From Roseburia hominis (lineage in GTDB: Bacteria > Bacillota > Clostridia > Lachnospirales > Lachnospiraceae), in the NCBI RefSeq assembly GCF_021531695.1, contig NZ_JADYUI010000001.1:62001-126000 (forward strand): a DNA stretch of 64,000 bases, written 5' to 3'. The first letter of the stretch is position 1; each line of letters begins with the position of its first letter. Shown here in pieces: positions 15,413 through 25,227 of this stretch. Under the pieces are notes generated by a model. It was not told the origin of the DNA. It did no database searches and worked only from the letters and a program-made list of their open reading frames with translations. Both the position numbers and the translations under genes were made by a program.

Positions 15413-17596
15413 CTAATTACTCGGTGAAAATGTAACATTACTATTCTGCTGACTCTGACTACCATCCTGTAAAATCCAGATAATAGAAAGTGTTCCTGAA
15501 GTATTTCCCTTAATACTGTTTGCCTCCAATGTATATGGAAAAGAACCAATGTCAACTCCGGACTGTGAATAAATATTGCTTCCATCCGCTCCGGTCAAAG
15601 TAATATTTGCTCCAACGACCGGATTATCCGGACTTGCATTACTCGGTGCCGTAATAGTAGCTTTATAATAATAGGTCTGTTGTCCTTTACTGATTGCAAT
15701 GGTGACAGTTGTTCCGGATGTAACAGCATTCCCCGAATCAATACTCTGCCCAACTACTTTTCCGGCTTCCTGCGTACTATTGTACTCTGTATTTACGTTA
15801 ACCGTGCACCCCATCTGGGATAAGGTATTCTTTGCCTGTTCTTCAGTCTGTCCGATCAGGTTCGGCATTGGTGTGCTTTCTGCACCACGGCTTAAGTAAA
15901 TCGTAACCGTTTCACCTTTCTTAGCTGAAGTTCCAGCCGCCGGCGATGTCCCAACAACATTCCCCTGTGCAACACTGTCACTATATTTGTAATCGGTGGA
16001 AACTTTAAATCCTGCACTTTCAAGCTTCGAAGTCGCATTAGCCGAAGAACTTCCGGTAACATCCGGTACCGTAATACTTCCTGCACCACTGCTGATGATA
16101 ACTTTTACGGTTGTATTTTTTTCAACCTTATCGCCTTCTTCTATATCCTGAGAAATAATTTCACCTTCCTCATATTCATCGGATGACTGTGTTCCGTTCT
16201 TAAAAATCCCAAGTCCCTTTTTATTCAGTGCAGCCTTAGCTTCTTCGTATGTCATTCCTTTTACATCAATCATGGAAACCATATCTACACTATCTTTTTG
16301 GGTTTCAGATTCTTCTTCTGTCTCCGTTTCAGTTTCTATTTCGCTTTCTGTCTGCGTTGTCGTTTTATCAGACGAAGATCCTCCAAATTTAAATAATCCA
16401 AAGAAACTTCCCACCAGATAAATAATGATAAATACAATAATAATCGCTACGACAATTCCCATAATGGTAACTGCTTTTTCCATTTTGGGATTTAATCCAC
16501 CTGCATTATCATCCTCTTCGTCATAGTATTCCTCGTCATATTCACCATCTTCATATCCGTCTTCTTCATAGTCATCCTCATACTCGCCATCTTCATAATA
16601 CTCCTCATCGTCATACCCATCATCTTCATATCCGTCTTCTTCATAATCGGCATCACTGTAAGTATCCTGAGGCTCATACTGCTCTGTTCTTCCTTTGATA
16701 TGTGAAAGTTCCTCCTCTGAAACCACTCTGGTCTTATCCTGATTCATTAACGGAACCATCGTTACAAAATCCTCATTCGGATTTACCAGTGCTCTTTTTA
16801 AATCCGAAATCAGATCACCCATTGTCTGATAACGGCGACTCGGACTTTTTTGCGTACACTTTAAAATAATCTTTTCTAAACTGATTGGCAGATCCGGTGC
16901 ATAAACACTTGGCGGAACCATTTCTTCCTGTAAATGCTGAATTGCAACGGCAACCGTCGTATCACCATCAAATGGTACACGCCCCGTAACCATCTCATAC
17001 ATTACAATACCAAGAGAATAAATGTCACTCTTTCCATCAATAAACCCATTCCTTGCCTGTTCCGGCGAAGAATAATGTACTGACCCCATAACATCAGAAT
17101 GAATCGTATTGCTTGATGCAGCTCTGGCTATACCAAAATCAGTAACCTTTACCTTTCCTTCCGTAGAAATCATAATATTCTGTGGTTTAATATCCCTGTG
17201 TACAATATTCTTATTATGTGCAGCCTCAATACCTCTGCCCACCTGAATGGCAATGCTGATTGCTTCTTTAAAAGAAAGATGTCCTTTCTTCTCAATATAT
17301 GTCTTTAACGTAATACCCTCAATATATTCCATGACAATATAATGGATACCGTCTTCACTTCCGACATCATAAATATTTACAATGTTAGGATGCTCCAATC
17401 CTGCTGCTGACTGTGCTTCTGTATGAAACTTTGTTACAAAATTAATATCCTCACTAAACTCCGTCTTTAAAACCTTAATTGCAACAAAGCGTCCCAGTAC
17501 ATGATCTTTTGCTTTATATACATCCGACATTCCACCGGCACCAATTTTATTTATAATTTCATAGCGATCCGCTATAAACATTCCTTCTGTTAACAT
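15413..17596 (-). CDS. prkC: PASTA-domain serine/threonine kinase
   Basis: Membrane kinase that senses muropeptides or lipid II outside and phosphorylates division, wall and translation proteins inside. The 727-residue protein has a Hanks kinase domain (residues 1-270; GAGGMSDVYKA loop, VAIKVLK, HRDIKPQNIM, DFGIARA), a very acidic Tyr/Glu/Asp-rich juxtamembrane segment (about 309-365), a transmembrane helix (about 375-400), a Thr/Glu-rich stalk, three PASTA repeats (about 435-633) and an extra beta-rich C-terminal domain of about 90 residues. Kinase motifs are complete. It overlaps the phosphatase gene by 7 bp, so kinase and phosphatase are co-translated. Confidence 0.96.
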   Translation of the reverse strand: MLTEGMFIADRYEIINKIGAGGMSDVYKAKDHVLGRFVAIKVLKTEFSEDINFVTKFHTEAQSAAGLEHPNIVNIYDVGSEDGIHYIVMEYIEGITLKTYIEKKGHLSFKEAISIAIQVGRGIEAAHNKNIVHRDIKPQNIMISTEGKVKVTDFGIARAASSNTIHSDVMGSVHYSSPEQARNGFIDGKSDIYSLGIVMYEMVTGRVPFDGDTTVAVAIQHLQEEMVPPSVYAPDLPISLEKIILKCTQKSPSRRYQTMGDLISDLKRALVNPNEDFVTMVPLMNQDKTRVVSEEELSHIKGRTEQYEPQDTYSDADYEEDGYEDDGYDDEEYYEDGEYEDDYEEDGYEDGEYDEEYYDEEDDNAGGLNPKMEKAVTIMGIVVAIIIVFIIIYLVGSFFGLFKFGGSSSDKTTTQTESEIETETETEEESETQKDSVDMVSMIDVKGMTYEEAKAALNKKGLGIFKNGTQSSDEYEEGEIISQDIEEGDKVEKNTTVKVIISSGAGSITVPDVTGSSSANATSKLESAGFKVSTDYKYSDSVAQGNVVGTSPAAGTSAKKGETVTIYLSRGAESTPMPNLIGQTEEQAKNTLSQMGCTVNVNTEYNSTQEAGKVVGQSIDSGNAVTSGTTVTIAISKGQQTYYYKATITAPSNASPDNPVVGANITLTGADGSNIYSQSGVDIGSFPYTLEANSIKGNTSGTLSIIWILQDGSQSQQNSNVTFSPSN

Positions 17597-18333
17597 TTTT
17601 TCACCTCATCAGAAAATGGTTCTATTACTATAACCGTAATATTATCTTTTCCGCCATTTCGATTGGCAGTTTCTACAAGTTTCTCTGCTTTTTCAGCAAT
17701 ATCGCGTTGTCCTTTAATAATATTTCTTATGGCATCGTCTTCTACCATGTTAGTGAGTCCATCGGAACACATTAAAATAACATCACCCGTTTTTACTTCT
17801 TCTTCAAAGAAATCAACAGTGACTTCTTTTCCTACACCAATTGCACGGGTAATAATATTTTTATCAGGATGAGCCTTCGCTGTTTCTTCATCCATCTCTC
17901 CTAAACGAACCATTTCCTGCACATAGGAATGATCCTTTGTTATCTGTCTTATAGTATCATTTACAATGTAAAGCCTGCTGTCTCCTACATTTGCAATTAC
18001 TAATTTATTTCCGGTCACGGTCAGGACTACAACCGTAGTACCCATTCCTCTTCTCGCATCATCTTCATTTGCACGTGCCAACAGCATTTCATTCGCACAT
18101 GCAATACCTTCTGCAATAATTTTTCCGGGATTCGTGCTCTGTGACTTTGACACTATATCCACAATTTGTTCCACCGTATATTTCGATGCATAATCGCCGG
18201 CATTGTGACCGCCCATTCCATCTGCTACGATAAAAAGATTCGGTAAGTTTCCGACCGGATTTTCAGACGTATAACAATAGTCCTGATTCATATCACGCAA
18301 TTGTCCAACATCCGTTATGGAAAATGTTTTCAT
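17590..18333 (-). CDS. stp: PP2C-type serine/threonine phosphatase
   Basis: Removes phosphate from substrates of the neighbouring PASTA kinase and from the kinase itself. The 247-residue protein has the PPM motifs in order: GQLRDMNQDYCY (metal-binding Asp), LFIVADGMGGHNAGDYAS, GTTVVVLTVTGNKLVIANVGDSRLYI, TRAIGVGKEV, LMCSDGLTNMV and GGKDNITVIVI. All metal ligands are visible. It overlaps prkC by 7 bp and follows rlmN by 12 bp, the standard Firmicutes arrangement. Confidence 0.96.
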   Translation of the reverse strand: MKTFSITDVGQLRDMNQDYCYTSENPVGNLPNLFIVADGMGGHNAGDYASKYTVEQIVDIVSKSQSTNPGKIIAEGIACANEMLLARANEDDARRGMGTTVVVLTVTGNKLVIANVGDSRLYIVNDTIRQITKDHSYVQEMVRLGEMDEETAKAHPDKNIITRAIGVGKEVTVDFFEEEVKTGDVILMCSDGLTNMVEDDAIRNIIKGQRDIAEKAEKLVETANRNGGKDNITVIVIEPFSDEVKKC

Positions 18334-18345
18334 TCCTTTACACTC

Positions 18346-19380
18346 CTACCTTTCTATATATCTCTTCCGCAATTGTCCACAGGCGCCGTCAATATCACGT
18401 CCCATTTCTCTTCTTATAGTAACATTTATTCCGTTTTTTTCAAGTTTATTTTTAAAATCACGCACCCGCTCGCTGCTCGGCTGCACATAATCACGTTCCT
18501 TGATTGGATTGACCGGAATCAGATTGATATGGCAGTTCATGCCTTTTACCAAGGCTGTAAGCTCCTTGGCATCTTCTGCGGTATCATTGACTCCGTTTAC
18601 CAGACTGTATTCAAATGTTACTCTTCTTTTTGTCTGTTCAAAATAATATCTGCACGCCTCTAAAACTTCCGAAATATCATACTTATTTGCGATTGGCATT
18701 AATCTAAGACGCTTTTCCTGCGAAGATGCATGTAAAGAAAGTGCAAGTGTAATCTGAAGCTTTCGTTCTGCAAGTTCTCTCATTTTAGGTACAATCCCAC
18801 AGGTTGATATCGTAAGATTTCTCTGACTGATATTAAGTCCGTTCTCATCCGTCAGAAGCTCGATAAATTTGAGCAGATTATCATAATTATCAAGCGGTTC
18901 TCCTGTTCCCATCACAACTACATTGGAAATACGTTCCCCGATATCCGCACCAATGCGATAAATCTGGTCTAACATCTCAGACGCGCGCAAATTTCTTACT
19001 TTTCCATCTAATGTAGATGCACAGAAACGGCAGCCCATACGACAGCCGACCTGCGAAGAGATGCAAACGGAATTTCCATGCTTATACCGCATCAAAACAC
19101 TTTCTATAACATTGCCATCCGACAGTGCAAACAAATATTTTCTGGTACCGTCAATTTTTGAAATCTGCACCATCTCCTGCCGTAAAACGGTAAGCGGATA
19201 ATGCTCCTTTAACTTTTCCTTTAGTTGTTTTGAGATATTTGTCATATCATCATAAGAAGCTGCTCCTTTTTCATGAATCCACTGATAAATCTGTTTCGCA
19301 CGAAACGGCTTTTCTCCAATATCTTCTAATATTCCAGTAAGTTCTTTTAAATTCAACGACTTAATATCGATTTCTTCCAT
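18346..19380 (-). CDS. rlmN: 23S rRNA (adenine2503-C2)-methyltransferase RlmN
   Basis: Radical SAM enzyme that methylates C2 of A2503 in 23S rRNA and A37 of some tRNAs. The 344-residue product has the 4Fe-4S motif C-x3-C-x2-C in CRMGCRFCAS (about residue 115), the SAM-binding GTGEPLDNYDN and a C-terminal catalytic Cys in GRDIDGACGQL. An N-terminal helical RNA-binding domain (MEEIDIKSLNLKELTGIL) is present. Length fits. It lies 4 bp after rsmB and 12 bp before the phosphatase gene. Confidence 0.97.
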   Translation of the reverse strand: MEEIDIKSLNLKELTGILEDIGEKPFRAKQIYQWIHEKGAASYDDMTNISKQLKEKLKEHYPLTVLRQEMVQISKIDGTRKYLFALSDGNVIESVLMRYKHGNSVCISSQVGCRMGCRFCASTLDGKVRNLRASEMLDQIYRIGADIGERISNVVVMGTGEPLDNYDNLLKFIELLTDENGLNISQRNLTISTCGIVPKMRELAERKLQITLALSLHASSQEKRLRLMPIANKYDISEVLEACRYYFEQTKRRVTFEYSLVNGVNDTAEDAKELTALVKGMNCHINLIPVNPIKERDYVQPSSERVRDFKNKLEKNGINVTIRREMGRDIDGACGQLRKRYIER

Positions 19381-19384
19381 ATCT

Positions 19385-20692
19385 TTACTCTACTTTCTTT
19401 AGTTTTGCCAGAAAAAATCCATCATTTCCGTCTTCCCCCGGCAAAATCTGCTCCATCGATTCTAAAGAAAACACAGGATGTTCTTTCAAAAACCATGTCA
19501 CGTTTTCTTCATTTTCTTTACGATTAATCGTACAAGTACTGTAAATAAGCGTTCCACCCGGCTTCACATACTGCCATACAACATTTAAAATTTCCCGCTG
19601 TAACAAAACCAGACTTTCCTGTTTTTCAGGGGTCATTTTATACTTAATATCCTTTTTCTTGCGAAGCACACCAAGACCGGAGCATGGAAGATCCGCAATC
19701 ACAATATCTGCTTTTCCAATCGATGCTTCATCTCTTATTCTTGCATCCATACATGAAGTTTTCATATTTTTCGTTCCGCAGCGTATCCTGTTTTCTTCCA
19801 TGAGATTTACCTTATATAATGTCAGATCTCTGGCATCCACCATACCCGTCCCATGCATTTTTTCTGCAATATGTATGCTCTTCCCTCCCGGAGCTGCACA
19901 TACGTCAATCACATAATCTCCGTCCTTTGGCTCTGCAAGCTCTGCCACCTGCATGGAACTTACATCCTGCACATAAAACAATCCTTCCTGGAACGAAGGA
20001 AGTGACAATAGATAATCAAAACCGGAAATAAAAAAAGCATACGGAAGTGTTTCGTGTTCCTGCACTGTAACACCCTCTTGCCTTAAACGCTCTTTTAATT
20101 GTTCCGGCGTGATTTTTTCTTCATTCGTGCGGATGGATAATTTTGTTTGTGTCAAAAATGTCTGTGCCATTTCCTCCGTTTGCTCAAATCCATAGGTCTT
20201 CATCCAGTCTTCTACAATCCATTCAGGTAAAGAATAACGAATGGAAAGATATGCGATTTTGTTTTCTTCTTTTTTCGGATAAGAAATACTGTCTATATTT
20301 CTTGCAATATTTCGAAGGACACCATTCACAAACCCCTTTAGATTTCGAAAACCTTTTCGCTCTGCCAGCTTTACTGCCTCATTGCATACCGCAGAATCAG
20401 GAATCGAATCCATATATTTTAACTGATACACACTGAAACGCATAATATTTCGAATTACCGGCTTCATTTTGTTCACCGAAACCTTCGAAAACTGATTTAT
20501 AATATAATCCAGTTCTATCATGCGTTCTAAGGTTCCTTCACTTACCCTTGTAATAAAAGCTCTTTTATTTTTTTCCAGATACTGATACTTCGTCAATACA
20601 TTCTGAATCGCAATATGGCTGTATTCTTCATCTTTCGTTACCGATAAAAGAATACCAAGCACCAGTTCCCTTTCATTTACCTTATCAGTCAC
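19385..20692 (-). CDS. rsmB: 16S rRNA (cytosine967-C5)-methyltransferase RsmB
   Basis: Methylates C967 of 16S rRNA. The product of about 435 residues has an N-terminal NusB-like RNA-binding domain (about 1-140) and a SAM-dependent domain with DVCAAPGGKSIHIAEKM (motif I), the PCSGLGVL motif IV and the nucleophile Cys in IYSTCTINRKENE. The longer frame from 20767 is not used: GTG at 20690-20692 follows GGAGGAAGAGGAAGAGACA and gives a normal N-terminus (VTDKVNERELVLGIL). This start overlaps the upstream peptidase gene by 8 bp, which suggests translational coupling. Confidence 0.94.
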   Translation of the reverse strand: MTDKVNERELVLGILLSVTKDEEYSHIAIQNVLTKYQYLEKNKRAFITRVSEGTLERMIELDYIINQFSKVSVNKMKPVIRNIMRFSVYQLKYMDSIPDSAVCNEAVKLAERKGFRNLKGFVNGVLRNIARNIDSISYPKKEENKIAYLSIRYSLPEWIVEDWMKTYGFEQTEEMAQTFLTQTKLSIRTNEEKITPEQLKERLRQEGVTVQEHETLPYAFFISGFDYLLSLPSFQEGLFYVQDVSSMQVAELAEPKDGDYVIDVCAAPGGKSIHIAEKMHGTGMVDARDLTLYKVNLMEENRIRCGTKNMKTSCMDARIRDEASIGKADIVIADLPCSGLGVLRKKKDIKYKMTPEKQESLVLLQREILNVVWQYVKPGGTLIYSTCTINRKENEENVTWFLKEHPVFSLESMEQILPGEDGNDGFFLAKLKKVE

Positions 20693-21404
20693 TGTCTCTT
20701 CCTCTTCCTCCAAATAAAAGCACCAGTCGAAGCAGTTGTAAAATAGCAGACGCTGCACTTGCCACATAGGTAAATGCTGCTGCCTTTAATACTTTTTTGG
20801 TCTTTCCAAGCTCATCTGCACCGAGAATTCCATTGGTCTCAAGACATTTTAAAGCTCTGCCTGAGGCATTAAACTCGACCGGAAGTGTCACAAGCTGAAA
20901 CAGCACGGCAAGCGAAAACATTAAAATGCCAACTGTGATAAAAAGACTTCCAGTCTGACTGTTAAAAAATAAACCTATAATAATAAGTGGCCATGCCAGT
21001 GCCGAGCCAAAATTTGCTACCGGAACCAGTGCACTCCGAAACGTAAGAGGCATGTAGCCCTTGTGATGCTGAATTGCATGCCCACACTCATGTGCAGCAA
21101 CACCCACTGCTGCCACAGAAGTTGAATTATAAACGGAATCAGATAAACTTAACGTCTTTTGCGTCGGATTATAGTGATCCGTAAGATTTCCGGAAATATG
21201 TCTTATCGTGACATCATAAATTCCCGCGCTGTGCAAAATACGTTCTGCTGCCTGTGCTCCTGTCATTCCCGACATACTACGGTATTTTGCATATTTATTA
21301 TAAGTCATATTTACCCTTGCAGATGCCAAAAGACATATAATCGCTCCAATTGCAACTAAAATATAGGTTGGATCCCACCAATAATACATACCATATCTAT
21401 ACAC
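20685..21404 (-). CDS. yugP: Neutral zinc metallopeptidase, YugP family
   Basis: Membrane-anchored metallopeptidase of the Zn_peptidase_2 family; its cellular substrate is unknown. The product of about 239 residues has an N-terminal membrane helix (TYILVAIGAIICLLASA), the catalytic AVGVAAHECGHAIQHHKGY (HExxH) at about residue 110, and three C-terminal membrane helices around the PLIIIGLFF and LFITVGILMFSLAVLF segments. GTG at 21402-21404 is favoured because AAGGAGGTAATTTCG precedes it; ATG five codons later is an alternative. The gene sits between fmt and rsmB, a common Clostridia arrangement. Confidence 0.9.
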   Translation of the reverse strand: MYRYGMYYWWDPTYILVAIGAIICLLASARVNMTYNKYAKYRSMSGMTGAQAAERILHSAGIYDVTIRHISGNLTDHYNPTQKTLSLSDSVYNSTSVAAVGVAAHECGHAIQHHKGYMPLTFRSALVPVANFGSALAWPLIIIGLFFNSQTGSLFITVGILMFSLAVLFQLVTLPVEFNASGRALKCLETNGILGADELGKTKKVLKAAAFTYVASAASAILQLLRLVLLFGGRGRDSD

Positions 21405-21417
21405 CGAAATTACCTCC

Positions 21418-22347
21418 TTACTGTAACAAAGCACCTTTTTCCAACTGGTATCCACGCAAAAATGCATCTACCGGCATACGCTTTTTCCCTTCCAGCTGAA
21501 CTTCCTGTAACAAAAGAATTCCCTTTCCTGTCTGAACAGCAATTTCATCCTTTTTAAGTGAAACAATCGTTCCTGCCTTAGCACCACTGTCTGCTTCTTC
21601 CACCGAAGTTCTCCAGATTTTTAGTGTTTTCCCATTTAACGAAGTATATGCACTCGGCCATGGATTTAAGCCTCGAACCAGTCGTTCAATCTCCACAGCC
21701 GATTTTGTCCAGTCAATCTTGCCAAACTGTTTTTTTATCATACTTGTATGGGTTGCCTCTGATTCATCCTGCTTTGTATAAGTTGCCCTGCCTGCTTCAA
21801 TTTCTGACATTGTATGCACACAAAGCTTTGCTCCTTCCTCGGCCAGCCGGTCAAAAAGACTTCCGCCGGTTTCCTCTTTATCCAAAGGAACTTCAACCTT
21901 TTCTATCATATCTCCTGTGTCGATTCCAATATCCATACGCATAGTCGTTACACCGGAAACTTTTTCTCCGTTTATAACTGCCCATTGAATCGGCGCAGCC
22001 CCACGATACTTTGGCAAAAGAGAAGCATGGACATTAACGCAGCCATATCTCGGCATGTCTAAAATTTCTTTTGACAAAATTTGTCCGAATGCAGCCACAA
22101 TCATAATATCCGCATGATACTTTCTTAAATATTCAACACATTCCGCATCCCGAATCTTCGTTGGCTGATAAACTTCAATTCCATGTGTCAATGCAGTCTC
22201 CTTTACCGGTGGAAACTGCACGGTATTTCCTCTTCCTTTCGGTTTATCCGGCTGAGTTACGGCAAGTACTACCTCATGTCCTGCTTTTATAATTTCTTCT
22301 AAAATTCCCACCGAAAAATCCGGTGTTCCCATAAAAATAACCCGCAT
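21418..22347 (-). CDS. fmt: Methionyl-tRNA formyltransferase
   Basis: Formylates Met-tRNA for translation initiation using 10-formyltetrahydrofolate. The 309-residue product has MRVIFMGTPDFSVGIL, the formyl-transfer motif ASLLPKYRGAAPIQWAVING (catalytic Asn/His region in VNVHASLLPKY), GIDTGDMIEKVEV and the C-terminal OB-like domain (NPWPSAYTSLNGKTLKIW). Length is standard. It follows def by 15 bp; both act at the start of protein synthesis, one adding and one removing the formyl group. Confidence 0.97.
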   Translation of the reverse strand: MRVIFMGTPDFSVGILEEIIKAGHEVVLAVTQPDKPKGRGNTVQFPPVKETALTHGIEVYQPTKIRDAECVEYLRKYHADIMIVAAFGQILSKEILDMPRYGCVNVHASLLPKYRGAAPIQWAVINGEKVSGVTTMRMDIGIDTGDMIEKVEVPLDKEETGGSLFDRLAEEGAKLCVHTMSEIEAGRATYTKQDESEATHTSMIKKQFGKIDWTKSAVEIERLVRGLNPWPSAYTSLNGKTLKIWRTSVEEADSGAKAGTIVSLKKDEIAVQTGKGILLLQEVQLEGKKRMPVDAFLRGYQLEKGALLQ

Positions 22348-22362
22348 ATCTTACCTCGTTTT

Positions 22363-22845
22363 CTATTCTTCTTCATCCTCTGATGCATATGTTACATCAT
22401 GCAGACCACCTTCCACTTTTTCTGTATACATATGTCCGTCTAAATGCTCTAACTCATGACAAAAAGCTCTTGCTAAAAGTTCGGTTCCTTCCATTTCAAA
22501 TTCCTGCATATTTTCATCAAATGCCCGCACCTTTACATAGTTCGGACGGGTTACGCAGCCTGCCTTTCCCGGAAGACTTAAACAGCCTTCATCTCCGGTT
22601 TGTTCGCCACTTGTCTCCACAATCCTTGGATTAATCAAAATAATTGGTCCTTCTCCCACATCAATCGTAACAATTCTTTTTAAAATTCCAACCTGTGGAG
22701 CTGCAAGTCCCACACCGTTTGCCTCATACATTGTCTCTAACATATCATCTATTAACTCTGCAATTTTAGGTGTTACTTCTGTTACTTCTTTACAAACTTT
22801 AGTAAGTACCGGATCACCCATAATACGAATCTCTCTTAATGCCAT
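22363..22845 (-). CDS. def: Peptide deformylase
   Basis: Metalloenzyme that removes the formyl group from nascent proteins. The 160-residue product has the three motifs: GVGLAAPQVG, DEGCLSLPG (metal-binding Cys) and CHELEHLDG (HExxH metal site), followed by a short acidic tail typical of the class. It lies between priA and fmt. Start ATG follows GGAGGAATAAAAA. All catalytic residues are intact. Confidence 0.97.
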   Translation of the reverse strand: MALREIRIMGDPVLTKVCKEVTEVTPKIAELIDDMLETMYEANGVGLAAPQVGILKRIVTIDVGEGPIILINPRIVETSGEQTGDEGCLSLPGKAGCVTRPNYVKVRAFDENMQEFEMEGTELLARAFCHELEHLDGHMYTEKVEGGLHDVTYASEDEEE

Positions 22846-22895
22846 TTTTTATTCCTCCGTTATTTTTCCTTTTTCATTTTTTACTATACTATATT

Positions 22896-25127
22896 TTAAA
22901 ACCCATTCATAGGATTAAAATCAAATTGTACCATAATATCACCAAACTTACCATTCTCATTTAGAAATTGTTCCATAAGATCCTTCATGGAAATCAATAC
23001 CTCATAATTCTCATGTTTTAAATACAGAACCTTTTTATAGATATCATTCACACGTGCTATCGCTGCATTTGCAGGACCTACCAAAAACAGGTCAGGAACT
23101 TTTTTTTCTGCCACAATCTGCTTTAGCTGTTTTGCCAAAGCAATGACACATCCTTCCTCTTTCGCCGCAACCAGAACAACTAACATATGCCATACCGGCG
23201 GATAGCAGAGCATTTTCCGATATTCCATCTCCTGTTTAAAAAATGTTTCATAATCCTGATTTGCTGCTGTCACGACACTGTAATGATTTGGCTGATATGT
23301 CTGTATCACAACCTCACCGGGCTTGTCTCCTCTCCCTGCTCTTCCTGCCGCCTGCGTCAATAATTGAAATGTCCGCTCGGATGCACGGTAATCACTGACA
23401 TACAAAGATAAATCTGCTGCAAGCACACCGACTAACGTAACATTTGGAAAATCATGCCCTTTTACAATCATTTGTGTTCCAATCAGAATATCTGCTTCCC
23501 TGTTTGCAAAAGCCGACAATATTTTTTCATACCCATCCTTCTTTTTTGTCGTATCCGCATCCATCCGAAGCACGCTTGCCTGTGGAAAACGCTTTTTTAC
23601 TATCATCTCGATTTTCTGCGTTCCCGCTTTAAAAGCGCTGATATAAGAAGAGCCACACTGAGGACACCTTGTAACCACAGACTGCTCATAACCGCAATAA
23701 TGACACACCATCTTCCCATTGTTATGTAAACTCAGTGCCACATCACAATGCGGACATTTTATGACATGTCCACATAACCGGCAGGAAACAAAGCCTGACA
23801 TCCCCCTTCGGTTTAAAAACAACATAATCTGTTCTTTTCTTTGTAAACGTTCCTCCATAAGCTCCTGTAATTTACGACTTAAAATAGAACGGTTTCCCTC
23901 TTTTAATTCCGTCCTAAGATCCACAACATGTGCTTTTGGAAGCGGTTTCTTCGTAATACGTTCCGGCATTTGTAGCAAAACATATTCTCCCCGCAGTGCT
24001 TTCTCATAGCTTTCCACCGATGGTGTGGCAGAACCAAGCACCACACTTGCACCAACCATCTTCGCACGTGCAATTGCCGTCTCTCTTGCATGATATCTTG
24101 GCACCGTCTCACTTTTATAAGAGGCTTCATGCTCCTCATCTATTATAATAAGCCCAATATTTGAAAAAGGTGTGAACAATGCAGAACGTGGTCCAATCAT
24201 AATATCTATTTCCCCACGTTTTGCCCGAAGCATCTGATCATAGCGTTCCCCGGCAGACAACCGGGAATTAAGGATAGATACCCTGTCACCGAATCGTCGG
24301 TAAAATCGCATCAGTGTCTGGTACGTCAATGCGATTTCCGGAATCAGGACAATGGACTGTTTTCCCTTTTTTATCACCTCGGAAATCAGCTCCATATATA
24401 CTTCTGTCTTTCCGCTTCCCGTCACTCCATGCAAAAGATAAGTTTTATGAATCCCCTGATTAAAATCCGAAAGTATTGTATTGCTTGCCTCTTTCTGGCT
24501 TTCATTCAGACTTAACCGATATTGTTCTTTTTCCTGTTCTTTTACCGGATTTCGGTAGATTTCCTCACTCTTTATCTTTACGATTCCAAGCTGTTCTAAC
24601 GCACGAACCACGCTTAACGTGACATTTAATTTTTGCGTTACTACCTCATACGGGAGTTCCCCATCACGTAATAATGCTTCTAAAAGTCTTACTCTGGCAA
24701 CACTGTGCTTTTTTTTAAATTGAGCAAGTTTCTCTTTTGCCTCTTCCATACCAATATTCAGACAGACCGTTCTTTTTTCCTTCCTGACTGTTTTTTGTTT
24801 GATTGGTATGACGGTTTTTAATGCCTGATTCATCGTACCACCATAATTTTTCTTAATCCATGCAGCTAATGCAATAAGGTGTGATTCTATCGGCACACTG
24901 TTTTCACAGATTGCCACAATACTTTTTAACTTTGAGACATCATACTCTGCCATATCAGTAAGTTCTACCACATACCCTTTTATCGTCCTTCCTCCCTTTC
25001 CAAAAGGGACTAAGACCTGCATTCCGACTGTAAGTGACTGTTGCAGTTGCTCAGGAATTTTATATTGAAATGTACGATCTAATTTTTCATGTGAAATATC
25101 AATAATGATATTGGCATATTTTGCCAT
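22896..25127 (-). CDS. priA: Primosomal protein N' (replication restart helicase PriA)
   Basis: 3'-5' DNA helicase that reloads the replisome at stalled forks. The 743-residue protein has the N-terminal DNA-binding domain, Walker A GVTGSGKTEVYM, DEEH box (IIIDEEHEASYKS), a helicase C domain and the paired zinc sites (CRLCGHVIKCPHCDVAL and CHYCGYEQSVVTRCPQCGS). Length and order are normal. It is the first gene of the long operon that runs to thiN. Its ATG follows AGACGGAGGATTATT. Confidence 0.97.
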   Translation of the reverse strand: MAKYANIIIDISHEKLDRTFQYKIPEQLQQSLTVGMQVLVPFGKGGRTIKGYVVELTDMAEYDVSKLKSIVAICENSVPIESHLIALAAWIKKNYGGTMNQALKTVIPIKQKTVRKEKRTVCLNIGMEEAKEKLAQFKKKHSVARVRLLEALLRDGELPYEVVTQKLNVTLSVVRALEQLGIVKIKSEEIYRNPVKEQEKEQYRLSLNESQKEASNTILSDFNQGIHKTYLLHGVTGSGKTEVYMELISEVIKKGKQSIVLIPEIALTYQTLMRFYRRFGDRVSILNSRLSAGERYDQMLRAKRGEIDIMIGPRSALFTPFSNIGLIIIDEEHEASYKSETVPRYHARETAIARAKMVGASVVLGSATPSVESYEKALRGEYVLLQMPERITKKPLPKAHVVDLRTELKEGNRSILSRKLQELMEERLQRKEQIMLFLNRRGMSGFVSCRLCGHVIKCPHCDVALSLHNNGKMVCHYCGYEQSVVTRCPQCGSSYISAFKAGTQKIEMIVKKRFPQASVLRMDADTTKKKDGYEKILSAFANREADILIGTQMIVKGHDFPNVTLVGVLAADLSLYVSDYRASERTFQLLTQAAGRAGRGDKPGEVVIQTYQPNHYSVVTAANQDYETFFKQEMEYRKMLCYPPVWHMLVVLVAAKEEGCVIALAKQLKQIVAEKKVPDLFLVGPANAAIARVNDIYKKVLYLKHENYEVLISMKDLMEQFLNENGKFGDIMVQFDFNPMNGF

Positions 25128-25227
25128 AATAATCCTCCGTCTCTTTCATCTTGCATTATTATAAGTGAAAACTGTTTTCTTTACAAGTTTACGCATAAAC
25201 TCCATAAACCTGGGCACACTTCTACTT

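Noticed and set aside
16492-16677. Met-rich frame opposite frame of the kinase acidic repeat
   Set aside because: It is the shifted frame of a repetitive acidic segment; low-complexity artefact.
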